64,000 nt of DNA, from assembly GCA_963082875.1 (NCBI GenBank), contig OY720097.1, positions 10,672,501 to 10,736,500 of the forward strand, written 5' to 3'. The notes below the pieces were generated by a model. The model searched no databases. It had not been told where the DNA came from and worked only from the letters and a program-made list of their open reading frames with translations. Below, one piece after another: positions 48,001 through 63,000 of the stretch (the stretch's first letter is position 1; each line of letters begins with the position of its first letter). A program made the position numbers and the translations under genes. The DNA comes from Corella eumyota (Eukaryota; Chordata; Ascidiacea; Phlebobranchia; Corellidae).

Positions 48001-51000
48001 AAACTGATAAACAACTTGAAGAAAAAACTACAATTTGTAATGAGAAAGACCCTGAAAAATCTCAAGATATTGAAAACGATGAAAAACTAGTTGAGGGTAC
48101 TGCCGACACACCATCTGAATTACCTAGTGATAAAAGTAAGGTCTGTCAAGAAACTTTATTTTCAACAGATCAAGATATAAGAACCAAAGATCAGGTTGAA
48201 AGTGAAGAAGGGTTATGTGAAGGTGTTGCTACACAACAAATTTCAGATAAAATATCAAGTACTTCTACAGAAAGTTTTGAACAACATAAGGTTTTAATTT
48301 TGCCAGAGCAAATAACTAGCATTCTAAATTCCAATGAGCAAACAACTGAAAATAATGTTGAAGAAAAAAAGCAAACTTGGCCAAACAGTTTATTAGAAGA
48401 AGCCAAAAAAGATACTACTGCTAGTGGAGCTGATAATCATACATTGATTAGTTTGTCTAAGAATGACGAACATAATAATCAACCTAGCATTAAAACCAAA
48501 AACGCTGATAAACCCATAACGCTGAGTATCGAATGTCCAGTTGCATCTTGTACAAGAACATTTCGCCACAGACATACCGTTCGTGCCCACATTGAGTTTA
48601 AACATAAAATTGAATTCAAATTGGCTTCTGAAATGGCTCAAAATGCTAAATTTATTGATTTACCATTATCCAACACTTTAAATCCTAACTTGGTGAAGTC
48701 TGATGTAGACATTTCAAGGTCAAGAGGCTGGTACTGGTTAGTTGATGGTTTTTTGTTTCAAGACATGGACCGAAATGATAATCCTGATCTTCATATTTTT
48801 AATCGACGTCAAGAAGCCAATAAAAGAAACTCAATAGCAAGAGATGTTGTGTGTTTATTAGGCAGTGCACCTCTTTCTTTTAAGTTAAATTCTACAATGG
48901 ATTATATTCAAGAAAAATGGCAAAGCTTAGCTGACCCAACTCCTGCTGAATTGTTCAATACTGAAATTGAACCCAATACTCAGGTGCCATCAAATAGAAC
49001 ACCAGTGCCGTTAGATGATAATGAAAGGTATGAAAACACTAACAGAAATCCAAACTCACCCATGGAAGCTGAAATGTTTGAGTTTAACCATGATATCAGT
49101 GAAATTGAGGTTGTGCCTTCTGAGCCACCTCTAGTGACAAAAAAGTTGGTCAATGTTAAATCCTTTCTGCATATGAATGTTAAAGTTAAACCCAAGAAAT
49201 CGGCAACCAAAAAAGAAGAGGTAAACAACAACAAAACGTCTCAAACTCATTTTTTGGATAAGGAGCATTATCACAACACTAAATTCAACAAAGTTCGAAA
49301 AACCTCCAGCTCACATTCTGATGGTCTAACACGGTGTATTAGTCATTTCTTTGGTACTGGTAAACCCTCTCGTACGATCGCAACACAATGTTGTGACCAA
49401 TCCAAAACCCGCATGGATGAACTAATGCAGGCAGCTGATTTAAAATATAAGAAAGGCAAAGCCCTGTCAACTAACACAATACCAAAGCCCATTAAAAAGA
49501 GGTCAAGTTTAAGTTCTGACAGATCTTCACATGCCACAGATGATCACTTGATTGGGCCTAGTACACTATTCGAAGATGATCTTGTTACAAAAAAACCTGC
49601 TCCAAAAGTAACCCGAAAGTAAGAGACTTGCCTAAAATTTTAATAAGAGGTTATTTAAGAGATGTTTGTTTTTTTTACTCATACATTGAAATTAAAATTG
49701 TTAAAGATATAATCTGGCACCTTTTTTAAATTTTACCAAAAAATGTTCCTTATTTTTAGTTTGTAAAATTATTTTTTGTATTTTTATGTAGGTATGATAT
49801 TCAAACAGTTTATCAAATGGCTGAGAAGTACAACAACATGCAGAGTGACTTGGAAGTTACGGGAGACAGCTCTAGGACATCTTTTGAGGATGCTTTAAAC
49901 TCATCCACAGCATCTCATTTTCTTCAAAAAGAAAGATCAAGAGCAAGGATAAAAAGAAAACTGTCATCAACTGGGTCAAATAAGTTCCATAAAAAGGTAA
50001 ATATTTTTTCCTTGAATGTTTTTTCTGATTTTTCTTTTTTTTTAATTTATTAAGACTTCAATTCAATATTAGTTTTAAGTCTAATAAAAAAAGTCTTGAA
50101 AGATGGTTGGTATCTTGTACAGTAGATTTATAAATACTTACCAAAATTTTTACTTTATAGTTACAAATAGAGGGTAAGATAAACAAAAGATATATAAAAA
50201 ATGAATTGTTTCTAATTTTTTTGATAAACACAGATTGAAAATGCAACAACTAGCCAAGAAATTAAACAAGTTACCTTGGATTCTCACCTGACTCCAATCA
50301 AAAAATCTAAAATGCAGAAAATAGTGATGTCATCTGCAAATGCATTAACTAAAAGAAACAAAGTCGGAACTTCTAAAACTTCTGATTCCATAAAATCTTT
50401 AGAGTTAAAACAAACTGAAGCTAAATCCTCTCAGCTACCTCATAGGTAGGAAATTTGTAACAAACATAAGTATATACTTATATTTTATTTTTATTTAACT
50501 GTGTATATTAAAATAAAACTTAAATTTTTTTTAATGAAACATGTTAGATATTTAGCTTGCTTTTAGAAATAATATTTAGATAACACTAATTTAAAATAAT
50601 TTTTTTTTCTCAGGCCTGGGTATGAGCAGTTACTACTTCAAGCATGTGAGCAAATTAATCCAACAAAATCAGAAAAACCACTATCCACAACTGTAGAGAA
50701 TCAGAGTTTTTCGAAACCTAAATCTATGACTTCTCCTGCAAGTCCCTTGAGCTCAAAACCACTATCAGCTAAGAGGGCTTTTATTTCTTCACCTAACAAA
50801 GACACTAAAACCCATACTAAAGTAACATCTGCTACAAGTGGTAAAAGAAAAATTTCTTTGCGAAATCTTTCCAGTCAGAAGTCTGAAGCAGTCCCAGAGG
50901 AAAATGATGATGAATGTTTAACAGAAAATAATTCATTTGAACAGGATTCGCTATGTACAGTTGATACCAATAATTCTCTGCTGGATTCAAGTGGAAGTTC

Positions 51001-54000
51001 TAGCACGTTGACAGTATCTGATCAGGGTGTAAGTTGTCCTGAATGCAGAAAAGTTCTTTCATGTGCCTTCTCTCTTAACTGTCACATGCGAAAAAGGCAC
51101 AAAGGACACAAAAAAATGTTTTTTCCCAACAATGAAGGTAGCAGCACAACGCCTAAACCTTCAAGATCCAAGAATAAGGCCTCAAAAAACGGGCAAGAGT
51201 CACCTGAAACCTCAGGGGAAAGCGAACGAGCTTGTTGCAGGTTGACTCTCAAAACCTTAAATGCCTCTGATACTGAGTTAGACGATCTTAGCTCTCTATT
51301 TGACCACAGTTCTGATGGATACGATTCTTTCGAGGGCTTTTCTCCACAAAGCACACCAACAGATGACGAAGAATTTTTATTTTTATCGAACCTCGAAACA
51401 AAAAAAGACAATGATGTAACTACAGTAAATGACAATGAATCAGGTTTTTCTGGTGAAGAGTTTGTCACCGAAAAAACCAATAATGAAAATTATACTCAAT
51501 TGTCCAATTACAGTAAACCTATTCTTAATCAAACAACAGATAATTTGTTAACAAAAGCTTCATTAAACGAAACTCAAGTGAATTCTGCTAAAAACAACCA
51601 TGCCAAAATGGAAGTTAATTGTAATAACATCAATGGATCTAATGAGTTAAATTTGCAAAAAAACAATCTTTCGAAAGAAACAACTATTCCTATGTTAAAA
51701 GAAATTGTGTCCAGCTATGTTACTTTATTAAACATTCAAGATACAAAAATCAAACATTCCAAAGTAACTAATGAAGCAGTAAATAGTTTACCAGACCCTG
51801 AGCCAATTTTAAAATCGGGATTTGAATTACCACTTTTAACAGAAGAACAATTAGCTATTTTGCCCATACCCTATAGTGAGATATTTTCTTGCAACAAAAG
51901 GTTTGCAGATTTCTCATTTATGCAGTTGAAGAATGGATATTTTAAGTGTCCTGCAAAAAACTGTAAACGCAATTTTACAGCAAGAAAACCACTAAGCAGA
52001 CATCTTAAATATTATTGTACAAAAAACCATGAACATCAACTTTGGACAAGTATTTTGTTTCCCCGTTATATTCAACAAGAAAAAAATAATTTAAAAGAAA
52101 GTGAATTTGTGTCATCGAAGGACAATTTAAAATGTAATGATAATACCATCGAAACAAATTTAAAATCTACAACAAATGTGCCCATTTTAGGGTCTTTAAA
52201 ATATTGTTCAAGTACAAGATCGCATTCATCTTTGAATCAACAATCAACTAGTGTGAATTTAAACCAAAACACAGATTCTACTGATAGTAAAGCAGATTTT
52301 TCTAAAACTTTACCTGAAACAAACAAGAACATGCATGAAGTTCCTTTAAGACAAGAAACTGAAGGTAACGTCTACCTTATAATTAAGCTTATTAAACTAT
52401 AGATGTATGTCTGATTTTTAGGCCTAAAAAATAAAGTAAACTGCTGTTTGTGGTGCATAAATAAATTATTGCAGGTAAATATTAGTTAAGAGTGGCAACC
52501 ATTTTTGACAATTAAAATCATGAAAGTGGAACAGCTGTTGACTAATTTAACAATGTACATCTTGAAACCATAATAGGACTTATGTTTATAAACATATTTT
52601 AACACCTTTACTATAGAAAACAAGTTTAGAGTATAAAATAACATTTTTAATTTCATTTACAAAAATTCAACAAGTTAATTTTTTTTATAGCAAAAACACC
52701 TCGCAGAACAGCTTATAAGGAAGCTAATATTCAAATTCAATTATCAGTTAGCCCATCTAAGAGGTAAACATTATTGTAAAATCTTGTAAAAGTTGTGACC
52801 AACACAAATTTTAAACACAGATATCTTAATAGTTGATTTTTTATATGTAGAAAATTAAGGGAAATGCAGGAGCTTACATGTTTGTACAACAAAAGAGCAA
52901 GAAAAAGAATTGCTCTGGCTCTAAGCCCTGCAAAAAAACTACCTAACAGTAATGTTGTAAGTCTGTTTTGCTTTCTTGTTGAGCTTTTTTAGCCTTTAAT
53001 GTCCTGAATAATTTTTTTTACATTAATTTATTTTACTAGAAACACAAAATTTTGTCTCAGGATGCTACAGATGAAGAAATTAAAGAAGAACTAGAATGTT
53101 GGTTGTGCAAGGTAATTGAAGTTTGGCTGTCTTTTATTTGAATGTCAAACAACTCTAATAAATGTTTTAGTATCTTTTAATATATATATTATTATCTACA
53201 TATATGGTTATATGGTTACTAAATAAATGTTTTTTAATTTTTGTACAACTAAATTTTAACGAGCCGCATGATGTAGTGGTTAGAACATTTGAGGTCATAG
53301 GTTTGATTCCCACTGCTTTTGTGTCATAGTGCCCTTGGGAAAGTCATTATAATCAGTACAAACTACTGCCAAGCTAAAAGCTAATCGGCAGATTAGTTAT
53401 CAGTTAATATTTTCACTAATATCCAAAACTGCCTAAGAAAACATCAAGACTTAGCCAGGGTAGCAAATGTGACCTTATGTTTAGGCTGGAAAGTCGACCT
53501 TAAATCAAGTATAAAAATATGCCCAAAAAAAAGTTATTTTAACACAACAACGTTTTAAAAATAGGCCTAGTTTTTATTTATTTTTTTTAAATAAATGTTG
53601 ATACTTATTTCCATATAGGCTCCTTTTATAAACCAAAGCAACTTAACAGTTCACATTCAACATCATCTTCAACAAATTGATCGATTTCGACATCGCTGCA
53701 ACTTTAAAGGATGTTTATACGCATTTCAGTATGTAAAATCTTTATTTCATATTAATAGCATATTAAAATCCAATAGTTTCGTATGAAACATTTAAAGTTA
53801 TTGTACATTACTGCGATAATTAAATAGTTTTAGGGTTTGCTGTTATTTTTTTAATGTGTTTAATTTTTATACATTTAAGTTCTAAGAAAGAGTTGAAAGT
53901 GCATAAGCATCTCCATAGTACTTCCTATCCACATATTTGTTTGTTTTGCCCATTCTCGTATCAAAGATTTAAATCTTTTCGAAAATTATTACTTCATGAA

Positions 54001-57000
54001 TACACTGAACATCAAAAATTAAAGGTGGGCTTTTATTTTTTTAATAATGTTATTAAAAATTTAAATTATTACAGAGGGATTGTGTGTTAATTTTATATAT
54101 ATATATGGTTTCTATATATATCTATGTTTTTTTGCAATATGGTACTATTTTATGACAATTGAAATGTAGTCTGTAAACAGACAATAGATAAGTTATGCTA
54201 AATATTTGTAAACTTTTGTTAAAATGTGTATATTTTAATTATAAAACTTTAAAAAAATGTATTTTTTAAAATTTTTTTTAGGTCAATTTAACCAAGTTAC
54301 GAAAATGTTTTTGTTTGACACCATTTAAATCTTTTTGCGACATCGAGGAATATCTTGAAAAACAAACTGTATCTGAACTCAGTGGTCAGTCTTTTTTAGC
54401 TAAGGGCCGCAGAAGTTTAAACGAAGAGATTTGTAAACAGTGCCGTTTAAAACCAATAACTTCTGTGGCCATGCCTCGTTTTTGCGAACACCTAATTTCA
54501 CAAAATGTATCTTCAGTTTTGGATGACATGCTTTGGTCTGTATGTCAATACTCTAAATCCCATCCCAGGCCACGAATTGGAGTGTTTTCAGAAGTTCATG
54601 TAGCAAAAAAACAGAATACAGTTCATTTACCTTCAGTTGTTTCCACTGACTATTCAACCAAATCACATTTACTACCACGAAGGAATTCTTCTGAACTGAA
54701 ATCTGCTCCGCTTTTACTGAAAGACAAAAGAGGTACAGAAAAATCAGACCCTGATTCACATGAAAAATCTTTACCAAAATCTTTAGAAAACAAGATTCCA
54801 TCATTGGAATTTGATAAAAATAGTTTAGCTGCTTGCAAACATACCTCACAAAATGAAGATGAACCCATAGAAATACAAGTTAAAAATCAAAATACTTATT
54901 CACCAGTAATAAGAGGTTACCAAAGAAGTTTAAGATCAACATCGACTATAAGTAAGTTGTTTTACTGTGACGGTGAAAACTATTTTAGTGAATTTCAAAG
55001 AGATGATATGTTGCTTCAACTTGTTTCAACTAGTCTCCCAAAGCCATCACGAAAGAAAAGGAAAAACACTGAAATTTGTACAGAAACTGCCCGGGAACGT
55101 ATAAATAATAAATTAGACGAAATTAGTGAAAGTGATGATTTTAAAAACAATGTTGCTCCTAGTTCAGAAGATAATAAATCTATTCCTGATACAAGTAGTT
55201 GTGCTGCTGAAAATTTACAATATCAAAATTTAAACCTAAGTACTGATACAAATGTTCATTTTGAAAATAATTGTTTAAATCCTAAAGAGCAGGAAAACCT
55301 TTTTGCAAAAGAAAGCCTTCATGCACTTGATAACACTGCTGTCCCACAAAATGAAAACAACATAGCCTATAAAAATGATGTTGATCAAGCTCAGAATGAG
55401 GAAAATAATTTTTCTGAAAGTTTTCAGGATTTTAAAAGTACAGATCACTATGTGGAAAAACAATTTCATGAAACTAACAGTGACCAAGATATGTATAACC
55501 AAAGCTCGTTTGAAGAAAACTATGAAAATAGTAATCAAAGTAATCAAGAGAATTTTTATGGTTATCATGAACAGGAGTTGTGGCCGAAACATGTCCCATC
55601 ATATAATCCTAGCTATGAGGATAAAGTTAATATGGAACATCAGTCAACTTATTGGAGCAACAATGAAAATGAAAGGTATGAAAAAAATTTTGTTAAAATT
55701 TAGGTTTGATTATTTTTTTTTAAATTGAAGCTGTAAACTACTTTGAACAAAACATAAAACTAACAGTAAAATACATAAAGATATAAATTTTGTATGTTAT
55801 AAAAGCCAACAAACAGATTTCTGTTTGCATGGTTTGATTTAATATTGTTTAAGTTATTTATTATATAAAATATATATTTAACAATATTAATAACTGAATT
55901 AACGCAATAATTGGTTTAGATTTACCTCTGACATTAAAGATGTGCTGCATCATATTATATGTGATATTGAGATTGAATCACAAGTAAATTATCTTCAGCA
56001 ACTCAACATTAAACCTACTGGGGTTATATACTACAATAAAAGGTAAGCAAATGAGTTAAAAGTAGAGAAAATACCTTATAAATTATAAGATTGTAGTAAA
56101 CTAAATAAGCAATGTTACATAATAAGAAAAAAAAACAAAATTTACTAAAACACATGCACAATAAAACACAAACTTTAAACTAGTATTACTTAAGGCACAA
56201 GATACACAAATAAAAACAATGTTTAGTTTTTTAACTATTTTTACAGGGATCTTCATAAAAATCCAGGTATAGGAGTAAGTGTGTATGGTTACAGAAACTT
56301 GGCATTCTGCGCTCGTGAACTATTTAGAATACAGACCACACAAAACCAAAACAATATTAATCCAAATCTCTGCGAAATTGAGTTTAACACTGAAAAAGGT
56401 GATAACTATTGTCAGGATAACGATTTACAATATAACAACCAAAATTTTAACTTGAATTCTGAATATAATGAACAAGAACAGGTTTATTTACCTTATACTT
56501 ACCAACATTATGAATCAGAAGATAATGGTTGTGCGATTATCACCGAACTAGATGATGATTTAAATCCCATTAGCATGAATACAGAACAAAATGATAAAGT
56601 AACTGAAAGCGAAACTTCAAATGACCCAACCAATTCAGGTGATGTTAAAACTTTTTTACCTCTGGAAAATAACTTTGATAACATGGAATATTTAAAAGGA
56701 AAATGCTCTACTCCAATAAATGACTTTGTTAAAATATCACCAACTTCTAATTTACAACAAAGTAAATCTCTAAAAGAAAATGATTATGCCAGAGATTCTG
56801 AGATTCCAAAAGAAAGATTGGTTTCAAAACCAATAATTGAATTTGTGGAATTATCTTTTGACAACCCCAATACTGATGATGTAACTAATCAAAATTCGAA
56901 ATTTTTAAATGAATATGAGGTTGAAAAACAAAATCTTGATTTATTATTTTTAGCTGATCACTCAGTTACCAGAAATTTAAACGGTCATGACAACAACTTC

Positions 57001-60000
57001 AGTTTAAATGAGAAAGAACCGACAATTTGGCCCCAATTTGTCAATACATTTGAGAATTCCTGTGAAGAAGGTAGTTTTGTGCACCCACATTTAACCCCAA
57101 ATAAAAGTTTTTCTGACCCAGACAACTTGATTGTTAATATAGAATCAAATACTACAAAAAATAGAGATAATGACCTTAAAGGACAGTGCCTTGATTTAGT
57201 ACCATTTAGTGACAATACTGATGCAAATACCAACAATTTTAAACATTCCACTACACCATCTGCTTATTTTAATCCAGATATTTCATTGTCGATGTTTGAG
57301 TTTCAAAATCACCCACACTATTCTCTTCATGCTGATGAAAATTTCTCCATATTTTTTGAAAATTTATCCGAATGTACCCCGGCACAAAGGAATTTGTATT
57401 GCCAATATTCTGTGGTAGGAAACCCATCAACTGAATGTAATGTATCCAGTAATGGGGTTGTGAGAAGTGGGTATCCTGTTGTGTCAGATAGAGAAAGGTG
57501 GCTGTCATTTCAATGTAACAAGTTTGAGTCTGAGTGTTCAGACAATAATAAAGATTGCCAAAATTCTCCAATGTTAAATAATGAGAAAATGTCTCTTAAT
57601 GTGGAACCTCCAGAAATAATTCAAAACACATTTAATAATTCTAAAAATTTATCTGATGAGAAAACTGAAAACAAAAATAAGGAAACCGAGATTAATATTG
57701 AAAAGTTTGACACAGAAGTGTCAAAAATAGATAGGGAAAAATCAACAGACCACCTTGAAAGCATCATTTCTAAAGATAATGTTTCAGAAAATCAAACTAG
57801 TGATGGGGAAATAAGAATCGGTGAAGAAAATCATTCCAAGTCGAAAGAGGGTATAAATATAAATATTTCCGAACAAGATTTAGGCGACAACTTAACAGTA
57901 GCAAAAGATGTTCCATTTATTGGTTACAAAAAACGAGGTAGACCGACAAAATTTTTTGACAAAGATGGTAATTTGCAGAGTCGAAGGACTGAAATGACCC
58001 TAGCTGATATTGTTGCTTTTTGTGACAACCCCAAAGCGATGGAAAAAATCAAAAACGTGCAAATTCCTTGCAACAAATTTACTGAAAATCAAAATATGAA
58101 CGTTGAGTTTGAAAAGCAGTCCTATGCTGGTAGACTTAAACAAAAAGTTGAAAAAGAAAGGCTCAAACACAAAAAGAAACTGATGAAAATACAATTTGAA
58201 GAAGATTGCAAAGAGCTTAAAAAACAGGCAAAAATTGAAAAAAAGAAAAAGAAATTAGAGTTAAAACATGAAAAAATTTTAAACAGAAAAAAGTGGAAAA
58301 TTAGAAAAGAAGAAATAAAACTAAAAAATAAGATGCTAAAAAAGAAGAAATTTAAAAAGAATAAAAAAGAAAAAAATATAAAAGGTAGTCCACATCTTTT
58401 AAGCAAAACAACTCCAACACCAAAATCACCAAGCAAGAAATCCTCTACAATTGACAAAATGCTACTCAATGAATCAAAAGAATCACCAAAAAAACTTGTT
58501 CCATTTATAGAAAGATTAGATGACACAAAATTGAACTCAGATCGTTTAAGTTTAAATTTGTCTGCTGTAACTAAAGTTGTTCAGAATTGTCAAATCACAA
58601 GTTCTATTGTCACACAACCTGCACTAAAAGATCATGTTTACTTTAAAACTACTGATAATAAAATAAAAGATGGTTCTGGCAAAGAGGTTATATCAGATGT
58701 GGTACAAAGTGAGCACTTCACCTCAACTGTGGATAATAATCTTGAAGAAATTGGCGAATCACAACATGTAGGCAGTTCTAAAACTGAAACAACAAATGTT
58801 TGGGACCCGGAAATTCTAAACAATACAAAAAATGTAAATTTAAGTAAAAGCTCTAACACTGACAAATCTAATTTAAATCCTAAAAAAGAAGAAATTATTG
58901 TTAAAAGTATTGACAAAATTACGAAATACATGTCGGTAAATATACAACCAGAAACTGTTTTAAAAAAGTCAAATATTTCACCGAAAAAAATTAAACAACC
59001 AAAACAAAGGCCACTCCTTTCCAAGACTATAAATTTACAAATATCAAAACCAAATATACTACAGAAAAGAAAGATATCTAATCCCAGTACAAGTAGTAAA
59101 GTTTTAAACAAAATGTGCATTCTAAGTAATAAAAACTTGGTAAAAAAGCCAATCATGATCTGTTCCTTGTGTAATTTATGCTTAAGTTCGAATTCAAAGA
59201 GTTTTATTGAACATCTCCAACTTCACAGCAAAAATCCAAAAACATTTCCTTGCAAGGTTCAAAACCAAAACTGCTTGTTCTCGTTTAGGTAAGTAGCTTT
59301 GTTTTATTTTCGTTTATGTTACAAGGCTGCATGGGTTTTGTGTCTTCTAAAATATGGTACTAATAAACTAGTATAGTATAAATTTTGTGTCTTCCAATAT
59401 ATGTTACTAATATACTTCAATTATTGTTAAAGTTGTTATTATAAATTCAACAAATATATTTTAAAAAATGTTATACTTCAAATTTAAGATATATTTTTTG
59501 GCAATTTGTTGTAATATGTTCCTTTTTTGCTGCAGCACGTATGGGGATTTATTAGCCCATGTAAAGAAACATAGCAGTAATGAACCTTTTTCCTGCATGT
59601 TGTGTTCAACATGGTTAAAGTCTTTTCAAGAGGTAATACAACACCAAATGCAATATCATACAAGTTTATTAGATGAGCTAAAAAATGAAGATGCCCACTT
59701 GTATTTTAAATTAACGACACTTCCAAAGAAAAAGCTAAAAATGGGGTAAATAAAAAAAAATGGTTATTTAGTAATATAACACTATTAATAAAAATTTGTA
59801 TTTTTAATATTGTTTTCAATTAATTAAAAAAATCTATTTAATAATTTAATTGTTTTTAGTTCAAATGCGAAATCGATTTCACTGAGGATTCTACAAGGTA
59901 AATTGTTTAATGTTTATCTTAATTTTACTTTGTAAATTTTAAATAAATTATAACTATTATTAACAATTGAGATATTTTTTATTTAGGTGAAGTAAAAGAT

Positions 60001-63000
60001 ATCTCATCCTTAAACAGTGTTGGAATTCCTGTTAGTACAACCAACCCAAGTGACAGGTATAACACAGAGTTTTAAAATGGCAGTTGAATTTTTATTTAGC
60101 AAAAATAAAATGTTGCATATTAACAATTGTAAAATTAAAATTATCTTTTTAAACCTTTATTCTAATTATTTTTATTTCAGTTCATTGGCTAAAAATCCAA
60201 TAGCAAACATGCAATCGGTTATACGGTCTTTGCCATGTACATCAAAAAGTTTTAAACGAAGTCTGGTAGACCTAGCTAATTGCCAATCACAGAAGCCAGG
60301 CCCTTCAACAAAACAACCAAAAACAACCCAATTCTCTTCTACTACTCAAGTACAGAAGCCAAAACAAAGTAATATTGTCATTAATATTCAAAAGCAGTTT
60401 CCCAGCATTTTGAATAACCAAGAGCCTTCGGAGTTAATAATAAACAAACCGTACAATACGATCTCTACACAGACATTAGTGCCTTTAAAACAGCCATGTT
60501 TAATTGGAAATAAATCTTTGGAGCTTTTACAGGAACCAAAAGAAATTTTCTCCACAAACAAATTACCAAACTTTCAACATGCGTTTGGTAATAAATCAAT
60601 TATCCCTGTTATTCAAGTAGAAACATTAGTACCAGCATTAAACAGTTCTGAAAACACTATAAGTAAACTACTCCAAAATGCATCCTCTGTTTTGAATCCC
60701 TCAGTTAGCACCTATACAGTTGACCTAACGGTTGATGATCCTTTTTTAGATATAGTTAAAAGTTCTAATACTCTATCAACTTCTTCATCTTACAGTTTTA
60801 GCAGCTTTTCCCAGGAAAATGGTAACAAACTGACATATTTAGATCTTACAACTACATCCTCTGCTTTAGGTGACCAAAAAACCTTGAGTGGCATTTGTTC
60901 TGCTGTGCCTTGTATTAACACACCTAGTGCTATGCCAGTAAATGCTTCACATAACCTTGGGACCGCAGTTATAGATTCTTTAGATGTTGGTTCATTAGTG
61001 ACAGAGTCTTTTAACTCAATCACTCCACAAACAACAACAACTTCAAAAGATTGTTCAAGGCTTACCTTACAAGAGAAACCTGAGGTTCAGACTTTTGCAC
61101 GGTCTATTTCGAAATCCACTTCTTTACCACATTTAAAATATTTGGTGCCAGAACCATTATTTCAGTTAGGCAAGACTTCTTTTTCAACCAACACATCTTC
61201 AGTGTATTCCAGCAAATCACCTATCCTTTCGTCTACATTGTTTCATGTTAACAATAAAAAAAACAAGAAAATAAGAAATAAATTTCACGTTTCAAATATT
61301 CTTGTTGCTAAGAAACCAACAAAGATTCATTTGCTTCAGAAGATTACTCCAGAACTGGCTAACTCAATCATAATTGTAGATACAAATATTTTAAACAAAC
61401 CCTTAGAAAGAAAATTGGTCATGAAACCAAGTCAAAACTTTACCATAAGTAGAACAACTGAACACCACCCGTTCAATGCCTTAGAAACTGTACAAAATTT
61501 TAAACGTCAAGGTAGGCGAATACATTAGTTTATATGAATTATGTTCATGTCTTGCATGTAAAGGGTAAACTAACTTTATAAAGCTAAATAAAAATATGAA
61601 ACATTAATTGATTGATGTATTTAAATTGGTTTTGTTTTAGGTAATAAAAGTATTTTCGAGTCGACAATAGCCTCCACCAATACGACCCAAGGGTTGTTAA
61701 TTCAACATCCTAAAAACCAAAGTTTTCAATGTCAACAAATTACTAGCCAGTTACATACAGATGGAAAACCACTAAGTTATAACAAGCCTATTGCCCAAGT
61801 AAAGCCAAACAATTGTGCTGAACTGACATCTTCAGTTGAGCTAAAGGGAAAGCCAACTAAGCAGGTACTGGCGAAGAAAGTTGTCTCAAAACCTAAACTT
61901 ACAAAAGAAACTTTAAATTTAACACTCAAAAAGAACTTACCAAGTGTTTCAAAATTGGCACCCTTTAAAATAAAAAAAACAAATTTAATTTTGAAACAAA
62001 AATATGTCAAAAAAGTTTTAAGGAATCTGATGTTACCAACAGGAGAAAGTTTGGCCGAAAAAGTTTGGAGAGCGGAACTAAGCAAGTAAGTATTAAAGTA
62101 TTCTGTTTTTAACTAAAGTTGTCCATTGATTATAATATTAATTTAATTGGTTATAAATTAAAATATATTATAGTTTGACCTCATTTAGTAATACTAGTTG
62201 AACCCACCCTTAGGGCGGCATTTTATTTGATGTCATATGTATTCAACTTACAACTAATATTTTCTGGCTATAATTTACCCGCGCATCACAAATGGAAGTT
62301 TTATTTAATTTAAAGGCATATAAATTGAATATAAGCTAGGCTTATAAAACATATGCGGTCTAAAAGTAATTTTGCTTTGCTTTTTTGCATTGTTTTTCTG
62401 GTTTTACCATAACAAAACCTTACTTTTGTTACATTTTTAGAGAAAAAAGATTACAACATTGTATAAAAATGTTTAAACAAGATTTGATTACACTTAACGA
62501 ACCAAATATCTTTGCTCTTTATTATGAAGTGAAAAGGTATTCAGAAAGGTAATATTAATTGTAGACCTTTTTTTATAATATATAAACATTACGTGATTAA
62601 ATTTTAACTTCTTTTTTATTTTTTAGTATTTTACCATGGGAATTGGAAAGAGGTTTTTTGTGCCCACTTTATAAAAACTGTGTTTGTGACCTAGTTTCTG
62701 TAGAATGTCTTTATTACCATATTATCCAGGAGCACAGTATTTCTGAGGTATTTAAAAAAAAATTTTCTTCTTTATTTAGCTTCAGATTTTTTGGAGGATA
62801 TTTAAATGTTTCTTTTTTTAAAAAAAACTTTGTTTTAAATATCTTTAATTTTTTCATGGATGAGCTTAGTCTATTTTAGAAACATAGGCATTTAAAAAAT
62901 ATACAACTTAAGATTTTACAATTTTTTTAGATATTTGACTGGCTTAAACCTATTTGGACAAAAAACGATGTAGAACCAAAGGATCCTCCGAAGAAAAAAA

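Noticed and set aside
58122-59156. Minus-strand Phe/Leu-rich open frames opposite the zinc-finger gene
   Set aside because: Antisense of Lys/Glu-rich coding sequence gives Phe/Leu text; no independent support.
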